From contig NC_090711.1 of assembly GCF_040954835.1 (NCBI RefSeq), positions 441,501 to 505,500 on the forward strand: DNA of 64,000 nt. The letters run 5' to 3'. The DNA comes from Lepisosteus oculatus. Lineage: Eukaryota; Chordata; Actinopteri; Semionotiformes; Lepisosteidae. The notes beneath the pieces were generated by a model that had not been told where the DNA came from, made no database searches, and worked only from the letters and a program-made list of their open reading frames with translations. Positions within the stretch are counted from its first letter, which is position 1; each line of letters opens with the position of its first letter. The translations under genes were made by a program, and so were the position numbers. Shown here piece by piece: positions 36,725 to 51,400 of this stretch.

Positions 36725-39700
36725 AGAATTAAATGTATCACATTTTCCAAAGATAATATAAAGTTCTAGATTTCTTTAAGATCACAATAGATACATTGGC
36801 TTTATTTTGAGCAAGAATTTGTACATGCATTCAGGCAAAAGAGTGATGCCTTATGAGAAATATAAGATACCTTGCATGTCTCAGAGAAAGGGTGAGATTG
36901 AGAGAGACAGAGATTTGACAGAGTGACAGCTGTCTGAACCTGTGCTGTGCAAAAGTCCAAAGCGATTTCTCCCACAATGCAAGAGGCAGAGCCTGCTGCC
37001 AGCTGCAGGTGGCTCTGGACACTCAGGGTGTGGGCACACTGGCTCGTGACCATGCCCTCTGCCAGCATTCCAGGCACACATGGGTCACACAGCAGCTCTG
37101 CTGCACTCTGCTGTGATTTGTGCATCAGTTCACTACTTTCACGGATTCTGACTGAAATCACAGTATTTAGGCACAAGTCTCTTGTGAGCGTAGGTAACAA
37201 TACATTCATCTGTGCTACGAATTTGAGATTGTGCACTAACCAATCTTCAGGCATGCAGATAAGATCATAATAGAACTGTCTGTGTACAGCCTCAGTAAAT
37301 TACAAGATGGTGCACAAGTTTCACAGGTGACATTGTACAGAAAGACAAGCATTTGGTTGTTGATTCTGGTCTTATGAATCTCCCTAAACCGTTATGCAAT
37401 GAAATCTATTAAATAAAAGAGGATTTAATTGCTTGGAAACCAAGGCTTGCACTCACAGCAAACCAACATTTTTTGCTCTGATGGGTTTGTAAGTTCTTGA
37501 TGTAAAGGTAAGTGGGTGCATAAATCAATGTTATTGTGTCTGCAAGCACAGACTGTGTACCAAGATGAAGACATCACAAAAACAGATAAATCAATACAGC
37601 AGCCTTCATGATGGAGCAGGTACAATCTCTCCATGTTTATCGATTTGATCACCAGTCAAATTAAAAATGACTATGCAACACATGTAAGGGATTCAACATT
37701 AAGATTGAATTATCTGTAGAGTAAAAAATGAGAATCTTTGAGATTAAATCCCTTTGCAGTGCATTCATGTGTGATCCTTGCTGTGGTGCGACCTGCTCAG
37801 TTCAGTGGAGCACTGTGGTGTGAGAGGGTTTCAGCTCAGTGTCTCTGCACTCAGAGCTGGACCTGGGCTGTGGCTCTGGAGGACTGGGAGCACTTGCACA
37901 GGGCTGCAGCTGCAGCGTCTGCTAATGGTGCCACTTAGAGCAACAGAGATCCTGCCTTTGCTGATGAGTCTGCCAGGGCCGTGGGGCTACTGGTGTGCAA
38001 AGCTCACTGCAGCCAGAGGACTTAACCCACTGTTAGCAAATCAGAATTTTGCTTGTAATGTGAGAAGTAACTATGAGAATCAGATTTACAAAATAAAAAG
38101 CTGAACATAAAAATGAGTCCCACTGGACACAGAGCATTACAGTCTCTTTATGCATCCTTCTAATTCTGACGTCAGCTGCAAAGAAATTCTCCTGAAACAC
38201 TGGCTCTCAAAGTGTTACTCAAAGGTAAGGCTCTGGCTAAAAATAAAAGTTATGCAGGTTTGGGAAAGTTGTAGAATTAACTGATTAATTTTTAACAAGT
38301 ATCAGTATTCAAGTAAAAATATCATTCCTCCCATTGCATAATTTATTAGAATGAAACCTATAATTGGATACCAAGAATCTCTCGGACTCTTTCAGGAAAT
38401 GGAAGAGTTTGGTGTTCACTTGTCACATCCAGCAGATCAGGAAAGAGAAAGCTGACAGATCGTTTGCACATCTCGGAGTGGCTTGGCCACCTCATTGGAC
38501 AGGAATCTTCCTTCGTTATTCCGATCTCATTCCCTCATGCATCACACGAGGGGCTGCTGCAGAGCAGGGTCACACTCGGAGCTGTGGGGGAGAAGATGTG
38601 GCTCCTCGTGTCCTTCTGTCTCCTCTGTGTGCAGCTGTGAGAGCCGCTGGATAACGAGGTAACAGAATCCATGTCTTAGCTCTGGTTGTTTGCTGGCTGG
38701 CAGGGTTTGCTCTACATTCTCCTGAAACTAGGCTGAGATGTACCAGAAGAAAAATATCACAGTACCAGCTGGCACACAGACACAGCACCAGTGCAGTTTA
38801 ACTCTTAAACTCACCATTCTTCACTGTTGGACTGGAATGGTAAATATGTGTCTCAATATGGTGGTACTGAAGAAGAGTATTTTAAAAAAGATTTCAGATT
38901 CCTGAAGCTGGAAGCAGTTTAAACTGGTGGTTATCTGTACTGGCTGGCAGGCTGGTTCAGACTCGACAACCTGAGGAAAACATAATCGGACCTGCGGACA
39001 CGATCAGCGCTGTGGTCTAACAGGTCTCATGGCTTGCGGTGTGGCTCTCTGCGGCACCGGTGCCACAGTGAAGCACCAGATCTAAAGCTCTGGTTTATAA
39101 TGGCATGAGCACATATGAGTAAGCCTGTAGTGCTGGCATGGCATAGTGTAGCCTGTACAAGCAGAAGTTTGCAATTGCTTTGGTGTTTCTATAAGAAAGT
39201 GTAATCGAGTCCCGTCTCTGAGCTCCACGGCACAGCCCTTTTCCACACGCAGCAGCCCTCTGCCCCACCTCCATAAAATGATCAAAATCCCTTTAACAAT
39301 ACTGCACGCTGGTGCATCAGAAAGACCATCATTAAGGAGTCGTCAGATATTTCTGAGCCCGTCTTACTGATGGGAATGTGTGCTACTGGAACTGACACAG
39401 CGTTAACAATCCTGTTAAGAGGCAGCGCTGTTCCAGGAAGGATGAACCTGCCTGAATGCCTCTGGAGGCTCTGGAAACACAGATCAGTGTCAAGACTGGA
39501 GCGCAGACACCCATTAAGATTTAAAATAATAATATTAATAATTATAATAACACAGTAATTTAGAAACATCAGCATTGATCTAAAATCACCCTAGATTGCA
39601 TTACATTCTCGGTCGCCTTCTTTAGACCTTGACCTATGTATCCCAGCCAAAGTCTGCAACATAGTGAAGGACGGACGCAGGTCGGTGTGCCTGGGGCTTC

Positions 39701-42700
39701 ACAGGTGGTCTTTGAGTCTGACTGCCCTCGGACCCTTGCTGCAGTGACAATCCCCGGCGGATAGCGAGCGTCGCCATGACCCACTGGGGCTCCGGCAGGC
39801 GAGACGTCTCCCACCTGCAGGCCAGGCCTGTTGTTCTCCTGGGCCTGGGGTCACCGGGAGCTGGGGCAGCATTACTACACACAGCTCGGGCTGGAGAGGA
39901 GCGGTAACGTACAAGACACAATCACGGATTTTTAATGAAGTGCTGTGTACGACAGAATATTAGAAACAATAACAGAATTTTGTGGAAGGAAGTTGCACTC
40001 TTCTATATGGTGTTCTATAGGACAGGAAATATATTATTGCACTGATGCTGACCTTATGATGAAATATGTACCTTGTTTTGTAGCCAACAGCCACGTAAGC
40101 CCTTGTAATAGAACAGTAATTCTAACTCCAAGGTTTTTAATGGCTGAGCATTGATGTTACGAGCTTTAGGAGAAAACCCTTCCTATACTTCATGTTCTGT
40201 CTGGGGATTACGTAGCTCCCATGAAGCTCCACCACACAGCTAATACTCCAGCAAACTGTGTAGCATTATGGGAACATCACTGGTGATGTCACACTTTCAC
40301 AGTGTGCACTCAAGAACTCGATTTTATCTGCTGTCCTATCTAATTATAAAACTAAACCTCTGTTCCTGCTTCAGGTTGTGTCTGGGGTGGCAACACAGCC
40401 CTTCATAGTCACAGCCTATGATATAAAAACAAATCAAACAACAATCCAGTCTCAGAGGCAGAGAAAAAATTATAAAGAAAGCAAAAGAGTGAAAGTCCTT
40501 CCTCTTCCTCTAATTCTCCAAGGAGGCCACCTTCCTCTGACTCAGCGTGGAGTGAGGCAGGTGCTGGAACGCGAATCTCAGGCAAAACTCATTCTCCCTC
40601 AGGGTACCAGGGATGGAACGAGAGAGCAGAGGGGGGAGGGCAGGGAACAGCAGGAAAACAGCTGCAGCTTACAGACATCTCTTCCGACTAGAAGATTCCA
40701 TATATTTGGTCAATTCTAGCTCGTGTTGCGATTTTCCTGGTGCCATGGGACGAGGCTCCTGTGTAAGCAGGTGTCCTCTGAGAGAAAAGAAATGTGTCAT
40801 CTCTGCGCTGAGCACCGCTGGGAAGACAATGACGCTCAGGCAGGGGTCACAACAGCAGCTGGTAATATCACCCCTTTCTGAGCGAGACTCAGTTCTGCAG
40901 TTTTTATTAAAAAAAACATCCTTAATACCCCAGTCTCTTCTCTCGCGCTGTTGTTCTGCTTCTGGCTCTCACCTCTCTCTGGGAGAATCCCACTCTTCCG
41001 CCTCTACAGACTTTAAGCTCCTTGATTTAAAGGTGAAGCAATAATCAAAGCCATCACAGCGGCGGGCTTGAGTCGGAAGCAGCGATGTGGCAGGAGCGGA
41101 GAGACCAGGCTGAGCAGCCCAGTCCTCATGACCTGCAGGAAGCTGTGAGAGCCAGGCCCTGAGATGACCATTAGTCATGACTCCCAGCCCAGACCTTCAG
41201 CTCTGATTCACCTTCCTCCTGGGCATCTTCTGGTTCAAGATTTCCATCTCAGAAACACAGCTGACCATTTCAAAAGCCTGCACTTTTTAAAATATAATTT
41301 TTCAGTGTTTATGGAATCCTGCTTGGGGGGGAGTCTCACACAATCACCAGGACAGGAGCCAGCACAAGATTAGCTCTAGAGAAACTGCTGCACACTTAGA
41401 CTTCAGGTTTGCCATGGATGAAGGGTACAGACTAGCAAAAAAGGTAACACAAGTGTGTAATTACAGTGATACTACAATGAAATCTGCTGTGCGCCTAAGG
41501 CTTTCTGACAGACATATGGGGTGGACAATTGCTGTTGAGTGTATTACTTTAGACCCCAAATCAGTTGTATTTGTCCTGGGCTGATGGAGCTGGATCCAGT
41601 CTGTTTTGGGGGACCCTCTGATTCTGACCTTTCCACTGACATTCTTTCCCTGTGCCTTATCATGACCCCACTGAACTTCATCACACTCGACTGGGCCTCT
41701 GTAACAGGGGACAGCTGTTGAAGTTCTGGCAGCCCAGTAAGCCCGTCCAGCCCAGCGTGAGTGCCCCGTTCTGACTGCGCAGGCTGGCCGCCAGGGCATG
41801 ATGAGGAGCAGCCATCTTCTCCCACCTCTGTCTAGTTTTCACTCAGCATGTTTGCAGTGAGGAGCCAGTTAAAGTTTCTTTCACAATTGATGGAAAAGTC
41901 TGTTATGTCAAACAGGGAAGCAGGGAAGCATCACACAAGAAAGGGAGAGAACTGTTTGTACCGAAACTCCCCAAAAAGGTTACACAGACTTTCACAACAG
42001 AAAATAAATGTATGTAGTGAGAATGCAAGAACATTTATCACACAGGGCATTTTATGAATACAGATAACTGCAGTGTTATAGGAAATATAGGAAACCTGAT
42101 ATTTGATTAATGTTGTTTTACAGAAAAGAAAAGAAATGTTGGTAGCGATTCTGTAGGATGAATGCTACCAAAAGATGAAAAAGGTGCCCATTTCTCCATA
42201 GGTGTGTAAAATTATTTTTAAATAGTAAATATGGAAAATAATTCTTGTCTTTAAACAACATTAGTTGTTTGTGCAGCACAGAAACACAACAATCCATCAT
42301 TTTCCTCTTTAACCTTAGTAGTTGTGGACGTAACTGTGCCTCTATTCTCCTCTAAACAGCCAGTGTCACTGGTCACCCAATTGAAACCCTGTCATTTTCC
42401 TGTGGATCTCGGGTTCGACTGGTGGGTGCTGCTTGAAGGACGGGGCTGGGGAGCCCAGGGGCCTCAGGAATGGTGCAGGTGTGAATATGTAGCTGCCCAG
42501 CTCCCAGGGGTCTCTGCAGACCTCAGCTCTGCTCCGGCTCTGTGTTGCTCCTTCCAACAGGACAACATCTCTCTGCACTTTTCCCTTCTCAAGAACGAAT
42601 TCACTTCCTGCAGTTTCCCTCATGATCGCAGTGGTTCATCTATTACATTAAAAAAGCATCTGGAAATTAGATTTTCAAAGACAGGCTAAGCATTCTTAGG

Positions 42701-45020
42701 GACATTTATATCAACTATTTACTGCCACATTTAGTTACAAGCACTTTTTATCTAACACTGAATGCAGAGAGCATCCCAATAAGCACACTATCAATTAGCA
42801 TGCTAATTTCAGAGTCCCAGCAGACTGACTTTTACTTTTAAAATGTCTAATTATTTTTTTCTTTTTGTTCCAAGCAATATGGAGACGCTCATTGTGAATG
42901 GTTGGGTTGAGCACGAGCACATTCACTGAAGCTCCCCTCATTCTTGTATTGTCACAAGCGTCTCTTCCTTCCCCTAACTTGTCCTTTTTTTCTTGCTTCT
43001 GTTTTATTCATTTATGGTTTCACCTAGTAGACATCGGTGTCGTCTTATCTACTGGAGGTGTTTCATGAATACTGAAGTGCCCATTGCACATGAGTCTCAT
43101 GTGTCAGGCTCTCTGATGCTGGGCTAGGATGGGTTAAAGAGCAATATTCTCAGGCAGCAACTTTAATCAGTACCTGGAACGTCACAGGTCAGACGTCAGC
43201 TTTCTTATTTTGGATAATCTCTGTTCCATGGATTCTCACCTATTGCCAGCTCGTTCATATTCCATTGTTTATAAGTTCCCATTTTAATTTATATTAATTT
43301 GTCCATTCTGCATGGGGAGCTGAATCCATTCTATCTGTTTTAAGGAGAAGAAAACGAGTCTGGGGTGACGGTTCTGCCCATAAATCTGAAACCGTGTTAG
43401 AGGATTCAGGAGTCACCGCCAGAATCCAAACGCTCCATGACATACCAGCCACTTAGGTGATTAAAAAAGGAGAGCCTCAGCCTAGAAAAAAGGAATGTAC
43501 TATTGTGCTGAGTTAGATTTATAGATCCCACTGAATGGACATTGTTTCCACTGTGCTCTGTGAAGCACAGACATTGTCCTGCCTCGCTGCTCTTCTGCTC
43601 GGTGGCTTTGCTTATGTACTTACTACTGTATCTGAATCTTTTTCTATTTACTTTATGTTATTTTCTCCTGCAAATACATAAAGACAGCTGTGAGAGTCAG
43701 AATGCTGGAGCTACGATACAGTTAGTGCTTATGTGCAGACATAATGGGAGATTCCCAAATGTTAATAGGCTGGAAAGATGCTTTTTACTTCTTAAAAAAA
43801 GATTTGAGTCAACAGAGGACTTGTCTTTCTTCAATGTGCTGTATGGTGTTCTTGGTTTGAGAGTGACCATGATGGGGATCTCATCCAGTCAGCAGCGCAG
43901 GAGAGAGGAGGGAGCTGGGAGCAGGAGTGACCGAGGGAGAGAAGAGCGAGCCCATCAGGGAACGCTGTAACAATGTGCTCCGCCAGCAACATCGCTCCGC
44001 CTGCGCTCCGAGGGGACCGCGCTGCAATAAATCTTCATAAAGCCTGTGCACACAGCAGAAGGTTTGCTTTGTTTCTAGGTCAGGCTGAGGTGTGCAGAAG
44101 AGAAGGGAGAGAGGAAGATGCTAATTTTTCACAGTCGGACTGGGAGAAGAGGAGACACCTGCTGTCCGGTCCTCTGGAGACAGTGAGAGACAGGGATCAG
44201 GGGACACCAGGCAGGCCAGTGTCTCACTCACAGCTGGCATGCAGTCACGGCAACAGCTTGTCAGCCAAGTTAGACCCTACCGCTGTACACACATACAGAC
44301 ACAGCTGGAGGGTTTTAAAGCAGCGCAGGAATTAACCAGTAATGGCTGGGGTATTAACCAGTAGCCAGGAATTAACCAGTAATGGTTGCTGTATAAATCG
44401 GATCATTTAAGGTTGGGGGGGGGATTGGAAATGGACACCCCCATTCCTCAGTTAGTTCCAGTGTTCAGGTAAGTCTGTGTCTGTGGAGTTGGGCTGTATT
44501 CCAATTCAATGATGCCCTTAGGCCAGTTATTGAAGATTGGAAATTAGCCTGCTGATTTGCTGCAGCCAGAACATTTATTGGCATAACAGTCTGCACGGGG
44601 CAGCCAGAGACAGGTTTTCCCATTTTGAATTTTATTTTGATGTGATATATGGTATCTTTTGGTATCTTATCAGACAGTACACATGGTAGTTTGGCCACGT
44701 TTTGACTCCCCAGGGAAGACAGACGAAACGCAAGACAGCTCTGGAAGTGGGGTTGGGGAGGAGCTCTGACTGCGCGTGTCCTGTGAGCAGCACCTCCCGA
44801 AGCCCTGACTGGCCCTGACAGCCCACTCAGCTGTGGCTGCAGACGCCACTTCTCAGCAGGTGTCTGAACCCAGAGGCTGATTGATGATGATGTGGTTATG
44901 TAACGTTCATTCTTCTACCTGACCTGTGGCACAAGAGACAGGATTTATGTTTCATGAACATCCATCATGGTTTTGCCATAACCAGATACTCCCAGGGGGA
45001 CGAGACATCAGCACAGTTAT
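36725..45020. other. intergenic, no gene seen
   Basis: About 8.3 kb without a supportable exon. Local features are weak: a CpG-richer patch at about 43860-44050 and a small ATTAACCAGTAATGG local repeat at about 44335-44390. Confidence 0.4.
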
Positions 45021-45022
45021 GA

Positions 45023-45428
45023 CTGTACACACACAGTTATACACACACACGCAACATACACACACACATACATAGCTGCACACACACTCACACAGACACA
45101 GCTGCACACACTCATGTACACACAACTGTACACACACTAACACACAACTGTACACACACTCACACACTCATGTACACACTGCTGTACACACACCAGCTGT
45201 ACACACACTCAGACACAGCTGTACACACACCAGCTGTACACACACTCACACACACAGCTGCACATGTACACACACAGCTCTAAACACACTCACACACACT
45301 GTTACACTCACACATGGACTTATAAACTCATACACACACACTCACACATTCACACACTTGGACACTCATAGACACACTCACACAGACAGTTACACTCACA
45401 CGTACACACACTTACACATTCACACATA
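45023..45428. repeat. degenerate CA-rich microsatellite
   Basis: About 400 bases of (AC)n interrupted by CTGTACACAC, CAGCTGCACAC and CTCACAC blocks. This is a long, imperfect CA tract with higher-order 10-20-base motifs. Confidence 0.9.
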
Positions 45429-45434
45429 GGTTGA

Positions 45435-48400
45435 GCAAGGAGAGGCATGTCATTGGAGTTCATAGAATGTGCGATGAATCAGTGGAATTTGATTTCCAGT
45501 CCACTGTGTCCGAGCGCAGGAAAGCAATGGGAGAGAGGAGCCTGGAGGCATGACTGTCACTCCGGGAAAAATCACTGGGAACAGCATCCCCACAGTGTTA
45601 ACAACTGCTCACAGTAGAGCCTGAGTTCACTGCAGTTTTGTAACCCTTCAAAATCAGGCCCTGATGCTTTAAACAAAGAGTTCCCCTGGTGAAAACAAAT
45701 AGACAACAGGATGGAGATACACTGCAGAGGAACTTGTGCTCCTGTGGATGTGCTTCAGGAATCCATCCAAGGATTGCTTACTCTACACATAGCTTGACAA
45801 AAACATGGAAACCAGCATGATAACCTTCTGAAAAGATGAGATTTTGTGGAGTTTAATTCAGCTGGATTTGCTTTCATGATCTGGATATGATCTAGTTTTA
45901 GCAAATCCTTAGCAGATCCTAAACCAGATCATTTAAAACCTGTAAACTGTCAAGCACAGGGCACACACAGCATTTAAAATTGTGAAGACGGCACCATGGA
46001 GTAGCCGTGCAAATTGCAGTTACCCATTGACATAAATTATGACTCACTTCATAACTCTGCATTCCACGTTTACTTTTTAAAATACACATGCCATAACAAA
46101 GTCTGTAGTAAAATATTTAGGTATTACATACAGGAATGAAGTATTGTCAGATTGTTACTCTCTCCTCTGTCTTTTTCTGTACATACTTTTGTCTTGAGTA
46201 GAAGCATTGGTATTTGAAGAATGGCGAGTTAACACTCATCAGCAGCCGCCCGGATGGCTGCCCGATCAGTCCGATCTCCCCGCGGCAGGGCATACTGTAA
46301 AAGGAAGATCTGGCTCTGGGATTCAGGGGCCCCCAGATCTCTGGCTGCTGTCTGGAATTCTTGGGAGCACCAGCGCTGCATGGCTTTCGTCAGGCTGCAG
46401 GACCATCCTGCTGGCAAACTCTGACATACGAGATGGGGGGTCATAGCTCGTCCTGTTCCAACAGCAGAGATCCCACTGGGGTGTGCGGACGCAGCTGTGT
46501 GGGGGGGCCTGTGCTCTGAGCACTTGCGCAATCTGCCACGCTGGGAGAGATCAGTACTGCACAGATCTGCCCTGGGAGGGATCTCTTATCTACTGGTTTC
46601 GTCTGGGTTTGCTCAAGGTAATCCATTTTCATTAACTGTATTATAATAAAAGCCCTGCTGTCATTCTATGGTGCAGGCACATAAACTGTATCGAGAGCAC
46701 CAGTATACTTTAGTATAGTAAAATTCTATTATTAGCTGTAATTACAGCAAAATCTACTGATGTATGGGGCAATAAATTATGAATGTGTAAGTGCTATATA
46801 TATGTATAATATTATACCTGTGTGTACTCTATAATGACTTTTTAGCAAAGGCACTGTTGTGGTTTCTGCTTTTCAATATGACCAATATTTTTACCTACAG
46901 ACAAACTCCACACGTCTACAACAAATTAAACTTATTATAATGCATCTTCTTTTGACTTTATTCCATATTTATAACCCAGTGCAAACCTGACCAACAAGCC
47001 CTCATGTCGGCAGTCTTGATAATGTTGGTCATTCGACTTTTTGCTTACCTGTTTCTTTGCTCTTCCTTGATTCCAAAACTACCCAACTTCAAGCAGATTC
47101 TGTCCAACAGCTTCAGCACACAGATCTTTCTGCAGTCTCTCCTCAACAGCTCCTCATAGCTGCTAATGTGTGACCAGACACAGGTGGTAAAGTAAATCAA
47201 TATAATTAAGATATATAGAAGTGTCTCCCTCGTTCTCAAGTTTCTCACAGGCCACTGAGCGTCTCTGGATTTCAGGATAGCACAGTGCTGTTGATTAATG
47301 TCCATTTTCTTGCTGAAATCACCTCTTTCCCTCAGTGAAAGCAGTTTTTTTAACAGCAAGTTAATCAGTGCACCTGACCCTGTCTCTCCTCGCTGATTAT
47401 GTGTCCTGGTTCAGTAGTGCTTTGTGTGCATTCCTGCAATAACACAGACCTGCAGGACAGCGAAGACAACTTATCAGATCTCTTCACAACATGCACTGTT
47501 GGGCCTGTTCTTTTACAGTGATCTTGTCAAGAGCTCTAAAAGGGGTTTTACATGAAAGCTTGTGGGGGGAGGTCAAAGCCTAACCTTCCCCACTTCCACT
47601 TACACGTGTAGGTATCACAGTACTGCTGTACTTCCACCAATGTTCAGACTTCACAGCCTCAGACAACTCCTTCAGCCATCCTCTTCATCCACACACATCA
47701 GATTGTCTACTCTGCTCCGACTATATGATCACTCGCAAAACAGACCAATCAGGACAAGGCCCAACATTCATTACTAGACTCTGTCATCAGCCCTCTACTC
47801 CTCCTGCCAACTCCACTCATCGCACTCAGCCATGAACTCACCACGCCTCTGAGCGACAGAAATCAGCTTCTGCACCAGGTGCCTTGCTGGCCACTTGCTG
47901 TGGATGAGCGCAGTATCCTCCACTGCTCATTCAGCACTCCTGGTCCACCCCAGTCCCATCGTCTTGATGCTGGACACCTGAAGCCCACTGAGAACACATT
48001 AGATTGGATCTGAGCTGTCTGAGATCGCCGCAAACCCCACACCACACACAAGACTTCCACAAGCACGCTGTGGGGTCCCACTTGTGTCTTTTGGGGAAGG
48101 GGGTTCCAGTTATTGTTCCTTCAATTATTCAAATTTTAACTTAATTAGGGTTTGTCTACTAAATGAACCCTGAATGGAAGACATTTATTTCTTATTGGTC
48201 CATTAAGTTATTGGTGGATATTTTTTTATCATTCATGTTTAAATATAACTTCTGCTGATATGCAGAAGGCCTGAACAGAATGGTGCACGGAAATAGAAAT
48301 CTTCTATGACATATAAATTTGCATCTGATTCAATTGCCCTCGTACTGTATCTAATTAAAGATACTCTGCTATCGTTATGTTATAGAGATGGAATTGTGAA

Positions 48401-51400
48401 ACTGTGCCAAATTGAAGTCTCAGTGAGGAGTCATGCATGAGATACTGCCAGATCACACAGATCCTCGGACCAGGAAAATAGATGCTGTTCTTATTTTCTA
48501 ACAACCCATTATCATGAAATTGTGCACAGAAGGGGAGTGCTTCAAAGGCACCAACACACTTTAAACATAAAAGTCACAGGGAGCAGGTGAGTCTACGGGA
48601 GCACTGGAACGTTACAAGCTTACCTCTGCTCAGATGCACATACTGTACTGTACATGCCTGCTGACGGGGTGGCTGGGATATCAAGTGGCTTCAAAGACAG
48701 TAGTTTCTCTGCATCTGTAACAGAGACTTCACTGGTTTCTTTTAGAGATAATGCTTAGGAATAGTGTGTAGGGACCCCATACGGGGACAATGTGTAGGGT
48801 CGGAGTGCAGGGACAGCAAGAAGAAATAAGAAATAATTAATATGGTCAATGTGCAGGAACAATGTCCTGGGTCAGCAAGCAGGGAGAGTGTCCAGGGGCA
48901 AATCTAAATGTAGGATGTATCTGATATCCTGGTTCTGCCAGTAGTGTTAGATGACGGCTGACTGGTCTATGCTTTGTTCTCATTGGCTGGGCAATCAACC
49001 AATTAGCTGCTGAGGTGGCAGTCTCCAGCCTTTAAAACTGTTGTCAATCCCCAGCCCCTGTGCCCATCATTTCCTGGCCGGCCTGTGACTCTGTATTTCT
49101 TTATTATCCAGCAATTTTAAAACTAAAATCATTCATAGCTATTTTCATAGCTCCTTACTGCCACTTGTCAGACACAAGTTATATTATACACAGAATTATA
49201 TTTATTGTAAGAAAAACCTGCATTCTTTTGGTAATTTAAAGAGGCAAATATATTTTTGTCTAATGAAGATTTTAGGAATAGAATACACTGTTCATGCTGA
49301 AATGCATACTTTTTGCAATATTTTACATAAACATATTGTTTCTCTTTTATAACTTCACCTGTGCGTGCCTGCTGCACTGGATTCTGGTGTTCAATAGAGA
49401 GTGATTCAATTTGAGTCGGCACGTTAGTGCAGAAGAGAACAACACTCAGTGTCAAAATATTAGCAGCAGCCCCCTCATGTTCTGACAGGTGCATCTTGTA
49501 CAGGACTTGATTTACTCATCTAATCTCGCCAGTGCCAGCTCATGTGCAATTATAGTGCCTGCTTTTATTCTGGTTTTCTGAATGCCAGAAGAGAAGCACA
49601 TGAGAAAGATGTGTCTCTGGGCACATGCAGAGAGAGAGTGAACTGACTCCAGGTGGCCTGAGGTGGGTGGAATAGCATCATGGGACTCATCGTGCCCCAA
49701 AAGCTCAGTCTGGTGGGCTTTTGCAAAGATGGAAAACTCCAGCAATCGAACAACACACCTCCACTGACACCACATTAAGACCTCTCGAACACTGTCAGAG
49801 AGAAACTAAATTTAGAGAAGGATGCTAATGAAGAACAAGCTTTACAAGGCTTCGAAATGTGGGGATGACTTAGAAGGTGCAAACATAATACAAACAAGCC
49901 AATAGCGAAGAATTATCCACTCGCAAAAAAAATCGAAATGATTGTGACCATAGTCTTCCTTTTGTGAATGGCATGCAACTAACTAATAGAAGGGCTGGTT
50001 TTCTGTGGTGGGGTTCAACTGAGGAGCTGTGTCAGCATGCCAGCTGCAAGGGATCAAGTGGAGGTTGATTATATGATTAAAATAAAACAAAAACAGAAGA
50101 AAAAGGAAAAATGTGTCTTCATGCTTGAAAAGGATCCACAAGTTATTTTCAAGCAACCTTTTTTTGTTCATATACTATGACAACCTTGTAGGAAGTGTCA
50201 CAATAAACCTGGCCACTGTTCTCAAGGTTTATAAGTCTGCAAAAAGAATTTGGAACTCGAATTGTGCTGTTGTGGTCAACCTGTCTTTCACTGTTAATTG
50301 TGCAATTCTTGCCTCTTTCACTGTTTCAGATGGGATATTCTCTCCCTCGGCAAGACCATTCTGTCCTCCTAAAGCACGTATTCAGAAAGAGCCACTGACA
50401 TTTGAATCTTAAATCTCTGTTAAATGTCCCAGTACATGAACAGCTATTATATATTTGCAAGGGTTTAGGGTCCAATACACAACTACAAAGTCTTAGTATG
50501 TACTGGTTCATAAGTAACAAACTCATGGGGTCTGGAAGTCTGTCTGCACAGAAATCAAGCTGCAAGGTGGTTTGTACCACAGAAGTGGCAGTTTTTTGGA
50601 CGTCTATGCATTGCTGTGAAATTGTAGTTTCCTCAGATTGGAAAGTGTCTGAAGAGAAGACAACATCGGCCTCCTGTGAGCAGCCCCTCTCTGCCATGCT
50701 TATATAACAGCGACTGGGAGTAAATATAATCCCGTTATTATAAACAGATCATCTTTGCTCTGCTTCAGAGCTCTGCGCCTGGCACACGAAGCAGAATATC
50801 TGAACTGCCGTCCATTAAAAAACAGCTAAAATATTTCCTATTGATTCATAATGTGTTGTGATGTTCAAGTGATGTTTTTAACATTGTGGCCGCTATATAA
50901 ATAGATAAGTGCTAATTAATTGGACAAGAGATAATGAAAGTCCATTCTCACAATTCATCGGACTCCATCACCTTAGCACACCTAACCTGGGAGGCAGTTC
51001 CTCCTCAGACAGACAGGCAGAGCGACTTTCTAGACACTCCTCTGAGCACTCGTCGTGCAGCCGTGCTGAAATCACTCTGTTAATTTGTTTATTAATGCTG
51101 CAGAAGGGGGAGGGAAAAGCAGATGGTAAGATCCAGGTGATAATCTGGGTTCCCTGCAGCGGCACAAAAAGTAAATGAACTAAAACAATTGTTTCATTAG
51201 AAAACAGAATGAGTCTAAACATGAATTATACCACTGCTGTATGCTGCACGGGGTGGTTTTCACAGGGAGGCCGGTTGTTGACCATCCCCCTGGAGAAAGA
51301 CAAGAGAACAGGACAAGGGTCTGCCAGCAGAACACGATTACAACTGAGCTCCAATAAATCCCTGCACGTCTGATCAAATACAGATACTGCAGGATTAGAA

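Noticed and set aside
45950-46010. Possible RE1/NRSF site (GGCACCATGGAGTAG)
   Set aside because: Only the left half resembles RE1; the GGACAGC right half is not matched.
48760-48900. Local GTGTAGGGACC/GCAGGGACA repetition
   Set aside because: Too irregular to define a unit or period.
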